64,000 bases of DNA from Bog-473 sp963726135 (GTDB lineage Bacteria; Actinomycetota; Acidimicrobiia; Acidimicrobiales; RAAP-2), in assembly GCA_963726135.1 (NCBI GenBank), contig CAVSBE010000008.1, forward strand, positions 248,001-312,000. Reading direction: 5' to 3'. This document shows positions 8,971 through 18,199 of the stretch, piece by piece. The number at the start of each line of letters is the position of its first letter. The stretch's first letter is position 1. The notes beneath the pieces are model-generated. The model was not told where the DNA came from. It made no database searches and saw only the letters and a list, made by a program, of their open reading frames with translations. The translations under genes and the position numbers were made by a program.

Positions 8971-9968
8971 CAGTCGCGGAGGTCCTTTCCGGTGAGCCCG
9001 ATGAAGACGGTCTCGAGCGTTGGTTCGGCCACCGACAGGTCGGCGAGCGAGAAGCCGGCGGATTCAGCGGCTTCCACGATGCGAGGGACGAGCCGTTCAG
9101 AACCTCGGATCTGCAGTTCGACACCATCGGCGACCGGGCGGGTCCGGGTGAGCCCTTCCAGCTGAGATCGGAAGGCCGCGGCGAGCCGGTCAGTGTCGCC
9201 GGCCGCCTTGACCGTCACGATCGTGTCGGCGCCGACGCTGCGCTTGAGCTCGGCCGGCGTGTCGAGCGCCAGGATCTTGCCGTGGTCCATGATCGCCACA
9301 CGGTCGCACAGCTTGTCCGCTTCCTCCATGTAGTGCGTGGTCAGCATGATGGTCTGCCCCTCGCTGTTGAGGCCCTCGAGCAGTTCCCACAGCGCCAGGC
9401 GTCCCTGGGGGTCGAGCCCGGCCGTGGGCTCGTCGAGGAAGAGAACGGCGGGTCGGTGGAAGATGGCGCGCGCCACCATGAGGCGCTGTGCCATGCCGCC
9501 AGAGAGGGCGTAGACGGAGGCTTTCGCAAAGCGGGTCAGCTGGAACCGTTCCAACAGGTCACTGGCCGTCTCGCGCGACTCCTTCGCACCCATCCCGAAC
9601 AGACGACCGTGCCAGTACAGGTTCTCCCAGGGCGTCAGCTGACGGTCCAGCGTGTTCTGCTGGGACACCACGCCGATGAGCTGTTTCACCAGGGTCGGGT
9701 GTTCCATGACGTCGAGTCCCCCGACCAGGGCGTGTCCGCCCGTCGGGATCACCCGGGTCGTGAGCACTCCGACCGTCGTGGTCTTGCCCGCGCCGTTGGG
9801 ACCGAGGAGGCCGAACACCTCTCCGGTCCCCACCTGCAGATTCAGTTCGTCGACGGCGCGGAAATCGGTGCCGCGATAGGTCTTGGTCAGGCCCACCGTC
9901 TCGATGATCGCCGCGCCCCTTCCGGGAGACGCTCCGTCGAGCGCTGTCGTGGGGGTCGTGGTGGTCAT
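8970..9968 (-). CDS. ABC transporter ATP-binding protein (DrrA-like)
   Basis: This is the ATPase of the exporter encoded with the next gene. Visible motifs in order are Walker A GPNGAGKTTT, Q-loop VSQQN, signature LSGGMAQRLMVARA, Walker B VLFLDEPTAGLDPQ and the switch His in LTTHYMEEAD. A C-terminal extension after residue 230 is typical of DrrA proteins. It lies downstream of the PadR-type regulator on the same strand, a common arrangement in which PadR represses the exporter. A gap of 80 bases separates the regulator's stop from this gene's ATG at 9968. Confidence 0.92.
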   Translation of the reverse strand: MTTTTPTTALDGASPGRGAAIIETVGLTKTYRGTDFRAVDELNLQVGTGEVFGLLGPNGAGKTTTVGVLTTRVIPTGGHALVGGLDVMEHPTLVKQLIGVVSQQNTLDRQLTPWENLYWHGRLFGMGAKESRETASDLLERFQLTRFAKASVYALSGGMAQRLMVARAIFHRPAVLFLDEPTAGLDPQGRLALWELLEGLNSEGQTIMLTTHYMEEADKLCDRVAIMDHGKILALDTPAELKRSVGADTIVTVKAAGDTDRLAAAFRSQLEGLTRTRPVADGVELQIRGSERLVPRIVEAAESAGFSLADLSVAEPTLETVFIGLTGKDLRD

Positions 9969-10048
9969 CGGTCCCTCTGCACAGTACCGGGCGTGCCCCT
10001 TCCCAACCCCTTGTCCTCCGGATGGGACTTCTCGAACCCCATCTCGCG

Positions 10049-10650
<602 letters not shown>

Positions 10651-10860
10651 TGGTGTCCCTTCGTAGTCGGGCCCTCGTCGGGCGCTTCATCGTCTTGTAG
10701 AACACTAATGATATATCACAATATTCCATGACTGTGCCATAATTTACGGACGGGCAAGCCGGCTCACGGCCGGTGCCGCCGAGTGCCCATACTGAGAGCA
10801 CGGCATGGAGCGAGCACTGCGTGGAACGAGCACCACGGACGAGTACTCCGAGGAGGCGCA
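10651..10860. promoter_or_regulatory. AT-rich divergent promoter region of the PadR regulator and msrA
   Basis: This region is much AT-richer than its flanks. It holds the perfect palindrome TGATATATCA at 10709-10718, a good candidate for a PadR operator, with TTGTAG at 10695 as a possible -35 towards msrA. The assignment to PadR is inference from position and symmetry. Confidence 0.5.
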
Positions 10861-11517
10861 ATGGGCCTGTTCACCCGTCACAAGACACGGATGGTCGACG
10901 CCGCCCGGGCGCTGCCCGGACGGGACGAGGTCATGCTGGTCACGGCGCCCCACCGGGTGCTCGGCACGAAGATCACCCCTCCGTTTCCCGACGGGCTCGA
11001 GCAAGCGGTCTTCGGGATGGGGTGCTTCTGGGGGGCCGAGCGGACGTTCTGGGCGCTGACGGGAGTCGACACGACGGCAGTGGGTTACGCCGGCGGGATG
11101 ACGCCAAACCCGACGTACCGGGAGGTGTGCACTAGTCGCACCGGCCACGCTGAGGTCGTCCTCGTCGTGTTCGATCCGGCTGTGATCACCTACGAGCAAC
11201 TCGTCGGCGTGTTCTTCGAGGGCCACGACCCCACGCAGGGGATGCGACAGGGCAACGACGCGGGCACGCAGTACCGCTCCTCCATCTACACGATGTCGCC
11301 CGAGCAGGCCGCCTCGGCGCAGAGGGTGGCCGGGCGCTTCGCCGCGTCACTCCGCGAGGCCGGCTACGGGGCGGTCACCACCGAGATCGCGCCGGCGGGA
11401 GAGTTCTACTACGCCGAGCCGTATCACCAGCAGTATCTCGCCGCCAACCCTGGCGGCTACTGCGGCCTCGGCGGCACCGGCGTCTCATGCCCCGTCGGAC
11501 TCACAGAAACGGGGTAG
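10861..11517 (+). CDS. msrA: Peptide methionine-S-sulfoxide reductase MsrA
   Basis: MsrA repairs the S-epimer of methionine sulfoxide in proteins. The active-site Cys55 lies in GMGCFWGAE. Family motifs YAGGMTPNPTYREVC, TGHAEVV, FFEGHDPTQGMRQGND and YHQQYL are present, and a C-terminal CGLGGTGVSCP supplies possible resolving cysteines. The ATG at 10861 is preceded by GAGGAGG. The gene is divergent from the PadR-exporter operon and may share regulatory DNA with it. Length (218 residues) is normal for the actinobacterial form. Confidence 0.95.
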   Translation: MGLFTRHKTRMVDAARALPGRDEVMLVTAPHRVLGTKITPPFPDGLEQAVFGMGCFWGAERTFWALTGVDTTAVGYAGGMTPNPTYREVCTSRTGHAEVVLVVFDPAVITYEQLVGVFFEGHDPTQGMRQGNDAGTQYRSSIYTMSPEQAASAQRVAGRFAASLREAGYGAVTTEIAPAGEFYYAEPYHQQYLAANPGGYCGLGGTGVSCPVGLTETG

Positions 11518-11562
11518 GCGCGACTATCGAGCGCTACCCGCGCGTCCGTCAGTGCCGTCGGG

Positions 11563-12384
11563 TCAGCGGAGCCGGATCACGTTTCCGGTGATGAGTCCCG
11601 CGGCATCGGAGGCCAGATAGGCGATCACCTCCGCCACCTGCCGCGGCGTCGCGACCCGCACACCTGAGGACCGGGCCAGCACGGCCGTCCTCTGGTTGAC
11701 CCACCCGGTGTCGGTGATCGGGGGGTGCACGACGTTGGCGGCGACGCCGTATCGAGCCAGCTCGGCAGCGGCGCTGAGGGTGAAGTTCACCTGCGCCGCC
11801 TTGGCGGCGCCATAGGAGACCTCCTCGGGGAACCCATCGGCGTCACCAGAGGTCAGCCCGATGATGCGGCCCCATCGTCCCTGCCGGGCCACATGGCGGC
11901 GTGCGAACTCTGCGATGAGCAGCGCCGCGGCGCGGGCGTCGACTCCAAACACCTGATCGAGCGTGTGCTCGCTCACGGGTGCCAGGGCGCGGCCGAATCG
12001 ATCGGCAGCAGCGGGGACGAAGCTGTCGGCGATCCACCCCGAGGCATTGTTGACCAGGATCTGCACCGGGCCGAACTGGGCCTCGGCGGCATCGAACAGT
12101 GTGGGGATGCTCGACGAGTCGGACAGGTCGGCCTCGAGCGCCGCCGCCCGGCCGCCCGCCGCTGTGATGGATTCGACCACGAAGTCGGCCCGGGCCATCC
12201 GGGTGGCCCGATAAGCGGCAGGAAGTGACGGGTCGTCGAGGCCGCCCTGGCGCTGGGAGCGGAAGTAGGTGCACAGGACGGCCGTGCCCTGCGCCGCCAG
12301 AGCCTTCGCCGTCGCCGCGCCGATGCCGTGGTTCGCGCCGGTGACCAGTGCGACCGGTTGTTCGGGCGATGATCCGCCCGTCAT
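11563..12384 (-). CDS. SDR-family oxidoreductase
   Basis: This is a classical short-chain dehydrogenase. It has the cofactor motif VTGANHGIGAATAKAL near residues 14-29, NNASG, and the catalytic Tyr/Lys pair in SYGAAKAAQVN, followed by a typical C-terminal LASDAAGLITGNVIRLR. An insert rich in Arg and Ser after the second strand (residues 38-60) is longer than usual. The substrate cannot be deduced. It shares strand with the nitronate monooxygenase gene 49 bases upstream. The start at 12384 (MTGGSSPEQP) is the first ATG before the Rossmann motif. Confidence 0.85.
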   Translation of the reverse strand: MTGGSSPEQPVALVTGANHGIGAATAKALAAQGTAVLCTYFRSQRQGGLDDPSLPAAYRATRMARADFVVESITAAGGRAAALEADLSDSSSIPTLFDAAEAQFGPVQILVNNASGWIADSFVPAAADRFGRALAPVSEHTLDQVFGVDARAAALLIAEFARRHVARQGRWGRIIGLTSGDADGFPEEVSYGAAKAAQVNFTLSAAAELARYGVAANVVHPPITDTGWVNQRTAVLARSSGVRVATPRQVAEVIAYLASDAAGLITGNVIRLR

Positions 12385-12433
12385 CGGCACTGTCCCGCCA
12401 CTCGCGCCCGCTCCGATGCGCCGCCGCGCCCGT

Positions 12434-13399
12434 TCAGCGCAGGCCCGAGAGGCGGTCGAGGACCGCCTCGGCCTCGGCGACGAATTGGCCCACCAGCTCG
12501 CCCGCAGGCACGAGCTCGGTAATCCCACCCACGCCCTGACCGGCCGGGTAACACTCCTTGTCGACGTCCACGCCGTCGGTGAACGAGTCGCCCCCGAGGT
12601 GCATGGCCCCGCCCCTGTAGGCGACGCCCAGCTGTTCTGGGAATTTCTTGAGCTCCTCGGGGTGCGAGTCGTAGTGATCCGTGTACTGGTTGCGCACGAC
12701 CCGCATGGTCTTGCCCGAGTAGGCGCGGCTGACGGTCGTCTGGTCCTCGCGGCTTTCCAGGAGCTTCTCCTTGTAGCCGAGCACGCCGCGCGCCTCGGGC
12801 GTCGCGATGAAGCGCGTGCCCACCCAGATCCCGTCGGCCCCGAGGGCCAGGGCGGCCGCCAGCCCGCGGCCGTCGAAGATCCCGCCGGCCGCCACGACGG
12901 GCACACGGTCACCGACGGCATCGACGATCTGGGGGACGAGGGGCAGCGTCGCGACCTGCCCGGTGTGCCCCCCGGCCTCGGTGCCCTGGGCGACCACCAG
13001 GTCACATCCGGCATCGACGGCACGCACCGCGTGCTCGACCTTGCCGCACATGCTGACGACGATCACGTCGTGGTGATGGCAGAGGTCCACGACCTCGGTC
13101 GGCACCCCCAGCCCGGCAACGAACGCGGACGCGCCGCCCTCAATGACGATCTTGACCTGTTCGGTCATGCCGCCCGGCATGGCCGTGAGGAGATCGACGC
13201 CGAAGGGCTTGTCGGTGGCGCGCCGCACGGCAGCGATCTCTGCCGCCATTTGCCCGTTGTTCATCGTCGAGGCACCCATGCACCCGAAGCCGCCGGCCGC
13301 CGAGACGGCCGACACGAGCTCCGAGAAGGAGACGCCGCCCATGCCGGCCAGCATGACGGGATGCTCGATCCCGAGCAGATCGGTGAGGCGAGTACGCAT
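12434..13399 (-). CDS. Nitronate monooxygenase family FMN enzyme
   Basis: This TIM-barrel flavoprotein belongs to the 2-nitropropane dioxygenase/nitronate monooxygenase family, which detoxifies alkyl nitronates or acts as an enoyl reductase-like enzyme. The FMN-binding signatures AQGTEAGGHTG and VPVVAAGGIFDGRGLAAAL are intact, as is the N-terminal HPVMLAGMGGVS. The ATG at 13399 (MRTRLTDLLG) starts exactly at the conserved N-terminus; longer starts to 13564 add low-complexity sequence. Together with the SDR it may form a small detoxification or lipid-modification operon. The true substrate is unknown. Confidence 0.87.
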   Translation of the reverse strand: MRTRLTDLLGIEHPVMLAGMGGVSFSELVSAVSAAGGFGCMGASTMNNGQMAAEIAAVRRATDKPFGVDLLTAMPGGMTEQVKIVIEGGASAFVAGLGVPTEVVDLCHHHDVIVVSMCGKVEHAVRAVDAGCDLVVAQGTEAGGHTGQVATLPLVPQIVDAVGDRVPVVAAGGIFDGRGLAAALALGADGIWVGTRFIATPEARGVLGYKEKLLESREDQTTVSRAYSGKTMRVVRNQYTDHYDSHPEELKKFPEQLGVAYRGGAMHLGGDSFTDGVDVDKECYPAGQGVGGITELVPAGELVGQFVAEAEAVLDRLSGLR

Positions 13400-13578
13400 G
13401 AGTCGGAGCCGTCCTCTCGCTTGGTTCGTGCGCTGCGACAACCGCATCCGCCGCGGGGACCGTAGCGCGGGTTGCGGCTGGTTTGCGGCTGGCTTGGGCT
13501 GGTGGAAGCCAAGGGTGGAGTCCGCCGCGACCGGTCCGGCGGAGGAAGGCGGTGACCTGCCCATGGTTGCATTTTGAA

Positions 13579-13591
13579 TAGGACGTTCCTA
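13579..13591. promoter_or_regulatory. Inverted repeat TAGGA-CGT-TCCTA upstream of the MFS gene
   Basis: A perfect 5-bp inverted repeat with a 3-base centre lies 13 bases before the GTG of the MFS gene. Its place over the likely promoter makes it a candidate operator, possibly for the MarR-like domain of the protein itself. That is inference. Confidence 0.4.
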
Positions 13592-13604
13592 CTCTGAACC
13601 GATC

Positions 13605-15707
13605 GTGGCAGACGTCGGTGAGGTGGGTGTGAGCGTCGTTGAAGCACCTCCTGCGGTCGAGCGGGTCACGGGTCGCCGGCTCTGGCTGATCCTCGGTGCA
13701 CTCCTGTTGGGGATGTTGCTGGCGGCGCTGGACCAGACCATCGTGTCGACCGCGCTGCCGACCATCGTGGGCGACCTGCACGGGGGGTCGCACCTGGCCT
13801 GGGTGGTCACCGCCTACCTGCTGGCGTCGACGGTCTCGACGCCGCTGTGGGGCAAGCTCGGCGACCAATACGGGCGGAAGATCTTCTTCCAGGCGGCGAT
13901 CGTGATCTTCGTCATCGGCTCCGCGCTGTCGGGGTTCAGCCACACGATGACCGAGCTCATCGCCTTCCGCGCCGTGCAGGGTTTGGGCGGTGGAGGATTG
14001 ATGGTGGGCGCGCAGACCATCATCGGCGATGTCGTCTCCCCGCGCGACCGCGGGCGCTACATGGGGCTCTTCGGCGCGATGTTCGCCGTGGCGACGGTCA
14101 TCGGGCCGCTGATCGGCGGGCTCTGCGTGACCTATCTGTCGTGGCGGTGGGTCTTCTACATCAACCTCCCGCTGGGCGTCCTTGCGCTCTTCGTCACCGG
14201 CGCCGTCCTGCCCGGCCATCTGCGCCGGGTGCACCACACGATCGACTACATGGGCTCTGTGCTCTTGGCCGGGTCGACGACCTCGTTGATCATCTTCTGC
14301 AGCCTGGGCGGCATCTCGTGGCCCTGGCGGTCGACGCCGAGCTACCTCACGGTCGGTCTCGGCGTCTTCCTCGCGGCGGGCTTCCTGCTCGTCGAACACC
14401 GCGCGGTCGAGCCGGTGATCCCGCTCAACCTCTTCCGCATCCGGGTCTTCACCGCCGCTAGTGCCATCGGTTTCGTGATGGGCTTTGCCATGTTCGGCGC
14501 GCTGACCTTCCTGCCACTGTTCATGCAGAACGTCAAGGGCGTGAGTCCGACGGCATCGGGCCTTCGGATCTTGCCGCTCATGCTGGGCATGCTGGCCGCA
14601 TCGGTGACCTCGGGTCGGCTCGTGACCCGTTGGGGCCGCTACCGGATCTTCCCCATCCTCGGCACCGCACTGATGACGCTGGGCGCGTACCTGCTGTCGC
14701 TCATCGATGCCTCGACCAACGGCTGGGTCCTCGCCTCCTACATGTTCGTCTTCGGGGTCGGCATGGGCCTGATCATGCAGGTGCTCGTGGTTGCGGTGCA
14801 GAACGCGGTGTCGTATCGGGACCTCGGGGTCGCCACTAGCGCGGCGACGTTCTTCCGCATGATCGGTGGCTCCTTCGGCACGGCCGTGTTCGGTGCCATT
14901 TATGCCATCACCTTCAACCACACGATCGCTCCGACGCTGGCCAAGGTCCCCCCAGCCCTGCTTAAGAACTTCAACCCGCAGACGTTGGACCCGGCACTCC
15001 TGGCCAAGCTCAAGTCCACCGCGGTGGGGCTGGCCTTCTTCACCAAGTACATCGACGCCGTGACGCACTCGGTCCAGACGGTGTTCCTCGTTGCCGTGCC
15101 GATCTCGTTCGTCGCGTTCCTGCTCAGCTTCCTGCTGCCCGAAGTACCCCTGCGCAAGACCGTCGAGACGGTCGACGTGGGGGAGGTCCAGGGTGCACCA
15201 CAGCACCGGTCGTCGCTCCAGGAGATCGAGCTGGCGCTGCAGAGAGTGTCGGACCGGGAGAACCGGGCCGAGCTCTACACCACACTGGCCCAGCGGGCCG
15301 GGATCGACCTGCCGCCGCGCTCGGTCTGGTTGCTGTACCGACTGGCCGACCGACCGGCATGCACGGTGAACGAGGTGGCGGACCGGTTGAAGATCGACCC
15401 GGAGCTGATCAAGCCCGGGGTCGACGGCCTGCTGTCTGCCGGCATGGTCGACGAACGGCGCCGGGGCGCCGAGCGCGACCTCTACCTGACCGCGACGGGG
15501 ACGGCGGCGCTCGGCAAGTTGACCGAGGCCAGGAGGAGCGGGCTCACGGAGCTCCTCGAGGGTTGGAACCCCGAGGAGCATCCCGAGATCATCGAGATGG
15601 TGAAGCAACTGGCCCATTCGCTCCTGGCCGACGACGAGCGCATGTTGGCGGACGCCATGCCCCATGCCGCAGCCACGGCGGGCGCCGTCGGGGCCGCCGG
15701 GGACTGA
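13605..15707 (+). CDS. DHA2-type MFS drug exporter fused to a C-terminal MarR-like winged helix
   Basis: The first 520 residues form a 14-segment DHA2 drug:proton antiporter, with motif A-like GKLGDQYGRK, motif C-like GPLIGGLCVTYLSWRWVFYINLPLG and the early ALDQTIVSTALPTI. After SFLLPEVPLRK the protein continues for about 160 soluble residues. These include TLAQRAGIDLPPRSVWLLYR, TVNEVADRLKIDPELIKPGV, a recognition-helix-like GLLSAGMVDERRR and LYLTATGTAAL, which read as a MarR-type winged helix. The GTG at 13605 was taken as the start; a second GTG at 13629 is possible. Such a fusion could let the exporter sense ligand or bind DNA near the membrane. The transporter part is certain; the function of the tail is inferred. 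Confidence 0.92.
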   Translation: MADVGEVGVSVVEAPPAVERVTGRRLWLILGALLLGMLLAALDQTIVSTALPTIVGDLHGGSHLAWVVTAYLLASTVSTPLWGKLGDQYGRKIFFQAAIVIFVIGSALSGFSHTMTELIAFRAVQGLGGGGLMVGAQTIIGDVVSPRDRGRYMGLFGAMFAVATVIGPLIGGLCVTYLSWRWVFYINLPLGVLALFVTGAVLPGHLRRVHHTIDYMGSVLLAGSTTSLIIFCSLGGISWPWRSTPSYLTVGLGVFLAAGFLLVEHRAVEPVIPLNLFRIRVFTAASAIGFVMGFAMFGALTFLPLFMQNVKGVSPTASGLRILPLMLGMLAASVTSGRLVTRWGRYRIFPILGTALMTLGAYLLSLIDASTNGWVLASYMFVFGVGMGLIMQVLVVAVQNAVSYRDLGVATSAATFFRMIGGSFGTAVFGAIYAITFNHTIAPTLAKVPPALLKNFNPQTLDPALLAKLKSTAVGLAFFTKYIDAVTHSVQTVFLVAVPISFVAFLLSFLLPEVPLRKTVETVDVGEVQGAPQHRSSLQEIELALQRVSDRENRAELYTTLAQRAGIDLPPRSVWLLYRLADRPACTVNEVADRLKIDPELIKPGVDGLLSAGMVDERRRGAERDLYLTATGTAALGKLTEARRSGLTELLEGWNPEEHPEIIEMVKQLAHSLLADDERMLADAMPHAAATAGAVGAAGD

Positions 15708-15710
15708 CGT

Positions 15711-16751
15711 CTATTTTTGGTGCGGTCCTGCGCTGCTGCCCGTCGCCATGTCAGCGACGAGTGCTTCGCGCAGGGCGGTCAGGGCGTTCGCCGGCGCTCC
15801 GATCGCATCGAGCCCGATCAGTGCGGCACCGAGCACCGGAGGGGCGTCGAGGCGGACGAGGACCGCCTTCGGTGCCGCCGCTCGAACCCCGGCCGTGATG
15901 CGGTCGAGGAAGCCGGTGTCACCGGTGTCGAACACGCCGCCGCCGAGCACGACTTCGACGATCTCGTCCTGCAAGTCGAGGCGGACGACGGCGGCCCGGA
16001 CGAAGGCGACGATCTCGTCGGCCAGAGTGTCGGCCGCCTGGCGGGCGACTGCGTCGCCCTGCGCCGCGGCGTCGAGGAGCACGCGCGCCAGTTCGAACAG
16101 GCGGGCGTAGGGGATGGCGCCGGTGTAGATGCCCGTGAGCACCGCTTCGGCATCGGCCTCACCGAGATGGTCCGGCACCCGCTCCTGCAGCACGGTGGCC
16201 TCCCCCCGGCCGTCGCCGGCCCGCAGGGCCAGGCCGAGGGCACGCACCCCCAGCCACGCGCCGCCCGGTGCGAAGTCCCCTGACAGCTCGGCGAGGGCCG
16301 GGAAGCGGACCGTCCTCCCGTCGGGGCCGACGGCGGCACAGTTCATTCCCGTGCCGCACACCACGCCGATACCCCACGGGGACGTCGTGCCCGTACGCGA
16401 GACGGCGAACGTGTCGTTGCGCACGATGGCGTGCGCCGTCCATCCCTGCGCGCCGATCGCGGCGCCGAGCTTGTCCTCGTCGACCGGCAGGTCGATGCCG
16501 GCGAGGCAGTACACCCCCGTCGGGCAGATCGGCAGGGCGCGGCCCGACAGGTGTGCGTCCTCCAGGACGGCGGTCACCGCCTGTGCCAGCGCATCGATGG
16601 CACCCTCGACGCCGATCAGCTGATGGTTGCTCGGCCCGACGCGTGCCCGGCCCATGACGGCGCCGGCGCGCGAAACGAGGACGACGTCGGTCTTGGTGCT
16701 GCCGCCGTCGAAGGCCAGCACTGCCGGTTCGTTGGCAGCGGGCTCGGACAC
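15711..16751 (-). CDS. N-acetylglucosamine kinase-like protein (BadF/BadG/BcrA/BcrD ATPase family)
   Basis: This ASKHA-fold kinase probably phosphorylates N-acetylglucosamine or a related amino sugar. The phosphate loop AFDGGSTKTDVVLV lies at residues 13-26, the catalytic Asp in VRNDTFA, and the second nucleotide loop in GVVCGTGMNCAAVGPDG. The late VLGGGVFDTGD fits the adenosine-binding part. It is divergent from a GH4 glycosidase gene by only about 23 bases. This pairing suggests uptake and breakdown of cell wall or chitin-derived sugars. The ATG at 16751 is the first start in frame. It is convergent with the MFS gene. Confidence 0.85.
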   Translation of the reverse strand: MSEPAANEPAVLAFDGGSTKTDVVLVSRAGAVMGRARVGPSNHQLIGVEGAIDALAQAVTAVLEDAHLSGRALPICPTGVYCLAGIDLPVDEDKLGAAIGAQGWTAHAIVRNDTFAVSRTGTTSPWGIGVVCGTGMNCAAVGPDGRTVRFPALAELSGDFAPGGAWLGVRALGLALRAGDGRGEATVLQERVPDHLGEADAEAVLTGIYTGAIPYARLFELARVLLDAAAQGDAVARQAADTLADEIVAFVRAAVVRLDLQDEIVEVVLGGGVFDTGDTGFLDRITAGVRAAAPKAVLVRLDAPPVLGAALIGLDAIGAPANALTALREALVADMATGSSAGPHQK

Positions 16752-16761
16752 CCTCGGATGT

Positions 16762-16767
16762 TACGTT
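16762..16767 (+). promoter_or_regulatory. TACGTT -10 box of a probably leaderless GH4 transcript
   Basis: TACGTT fits the TANNNT form of actinobacterial -10 elements and ends seven bases before the GTG at 16775. That spacing places the transcription start at or next to the start codon, and no ribosome binding site is visible. Confidence 0.5.
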
Positions 16768-16774
16768 GCGCTCC

Positions 16775-18077
16775 GTGGGGACCAAAGTGGCCGTCGTCGG
16801 CGGGGGGAGCACGTACACGCCGGAACTGGTCGACGGCCTCTGTGATCTGGAAGACCGGATCGTCGTCGACGACCTCGTCCTGCTCGATCCGAGCGACCTC
16901 CGCCGCGACGTCGTGGGAGGTCTGTCCGAGCGGATCCTGCGCGCCCGGGGTTGGGGCGGGACGTTCTGGACGACCGCCGATCCACATGCCGCGCTCGAGG
17001 GGGCTGACTTCGTCGTCGTCCAACTGCGCATCGGGGGCCAGGCGGCCCGCCACGTCGACGAGACGCTGCCGGTCGGCTACGGATGCCTGGGCCAAGAGAC
17101 CGTCGGCGCGGGCGGACTGGCCAAGGCGCTGCGCACGGTGCCGGTCGTGCTCGAGCTGGCCGAGGAGATGGCGGCCCGGGCCAACCCGGGGGCGTGGTTG
17201 GTGGACTTCACCAACCCGGTGGGGATCGTGACCCAGGCCCTGCTCGACCAGGGCCACCGCGCCGTCGGCCTGTGCAACGTCGCCATCTGGGCCCAGCGTC
17301 GCATCGGCCACTATCTCGGGGTCGATCCCGACGACGTCGCGATCGAGCACGTCGGGCTGAACCATCTCACGTGGATCCGGTCGGCCCGGGTGTTGCGGAC
17401 ACTCGGCGCGAGCCCCGGGGAGGCCGATCGTCTCGACGAGCTCTTTGAGCGCTTCGGGCCCGAGCTCGAGCTCGAGAGTGGGGTCTCCCTCGACGTCCTG
17501 CGCCTTCAGCACGCGTTGCCGTCCTACTACGTGCACTACTACTACGGGCACGACGCCGAGGTTGCGCAGCAGTCGGTGCCCGGACACCGGTCCCGGGCCG
17601 AAATCGTGGCGGAGCTGGAGACCAAGCTGCATCGAGGAGTACCGCGACCCTGCACTGGTGTCGAAGCCGGCTGCCCTGTCGTACCGGGGCGGTGCCTACT
17701 ACTCGCTGGCGGCGGTGCGCCTGATGGCCTCCCTGCATGCCGGGACCGGTGACGTGCAGGTCGTCGACATGCGCAACGACGGCGCGATCCCGGGTCTTCC
17801 GGACGACGCCGTGGTGGAGACCACCGCCGTCGTCGACGCGAGCGGCGCCCGTCCGCTGCCCCAGCGCCCGATGCCGTCGGAGATGCTCGGGCTCGTCCAG
17901 CACGCAAAGGCGTACGAGCGGCTCGCCGTCAAGGCGGCGTGCTCGGGGAGTCGCGACGACGTGGTGCGCGCGCTCCTGGCCAACCCGCTCGTCGGGCAGT
18001 ACCCGCTGGCCGCCGAACTGGCGGACGAGATGTTGGCGGCCAACCGCGCGCATCTGCCCCGCTTCTTCCCGTCGTGA
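16775..18077 (+). CDS. Glycoside hydrolase family 4 (6-phospho-beta-glucosidase-like), +1 frameshift at 17630
   Basis: GH4 enzymes cleave 6-phospho- or free glycosides with NAD and a metal ion by an oxidation-elimination route. The N-terminal part shows VAVVGGGSTYTPELVDG (NAD site), RIGGQAAR, ETVGAGG, DFTNPVGIVTQ, GLCNVAIW and GLNHLTW, all family hallmarks. The metal-binding Cys and His are in CNV and NHL. After ELETKL the frame is lost; skipping C17630 leads directly to IEEYRDPALVSKPAALSYRG and a normal C-terminus ending at 18077. About 433 residues result, a normal length. The GTG at 16775 follows a TACGTT box by seven bases; a TTG at 16766 is less likely. The single surplus base resembles those in other genes here. 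Confidence 0.85.
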
Positions 18078-18199
18078 AGGGAAGCGGGGGAGGACGAGGC
18101 CCGGCGACTAGTGTGAGTCCACTGTTGTGCGGTGTGCCGGGAAGACTGGTCGGCGACAAGTGACACCTCTCCCATGACCGACGCCGACGCCACCACCAC

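Noticed and set aside
13140..15665. Minus-strand open frame of 841 codons over the MFS and nitronate monooxygenase genes
   Set aside because: It is the antisense of two clear genes, is rich in Arg, His and Gln, and has no domain; long antisense frames are common at this GC content.
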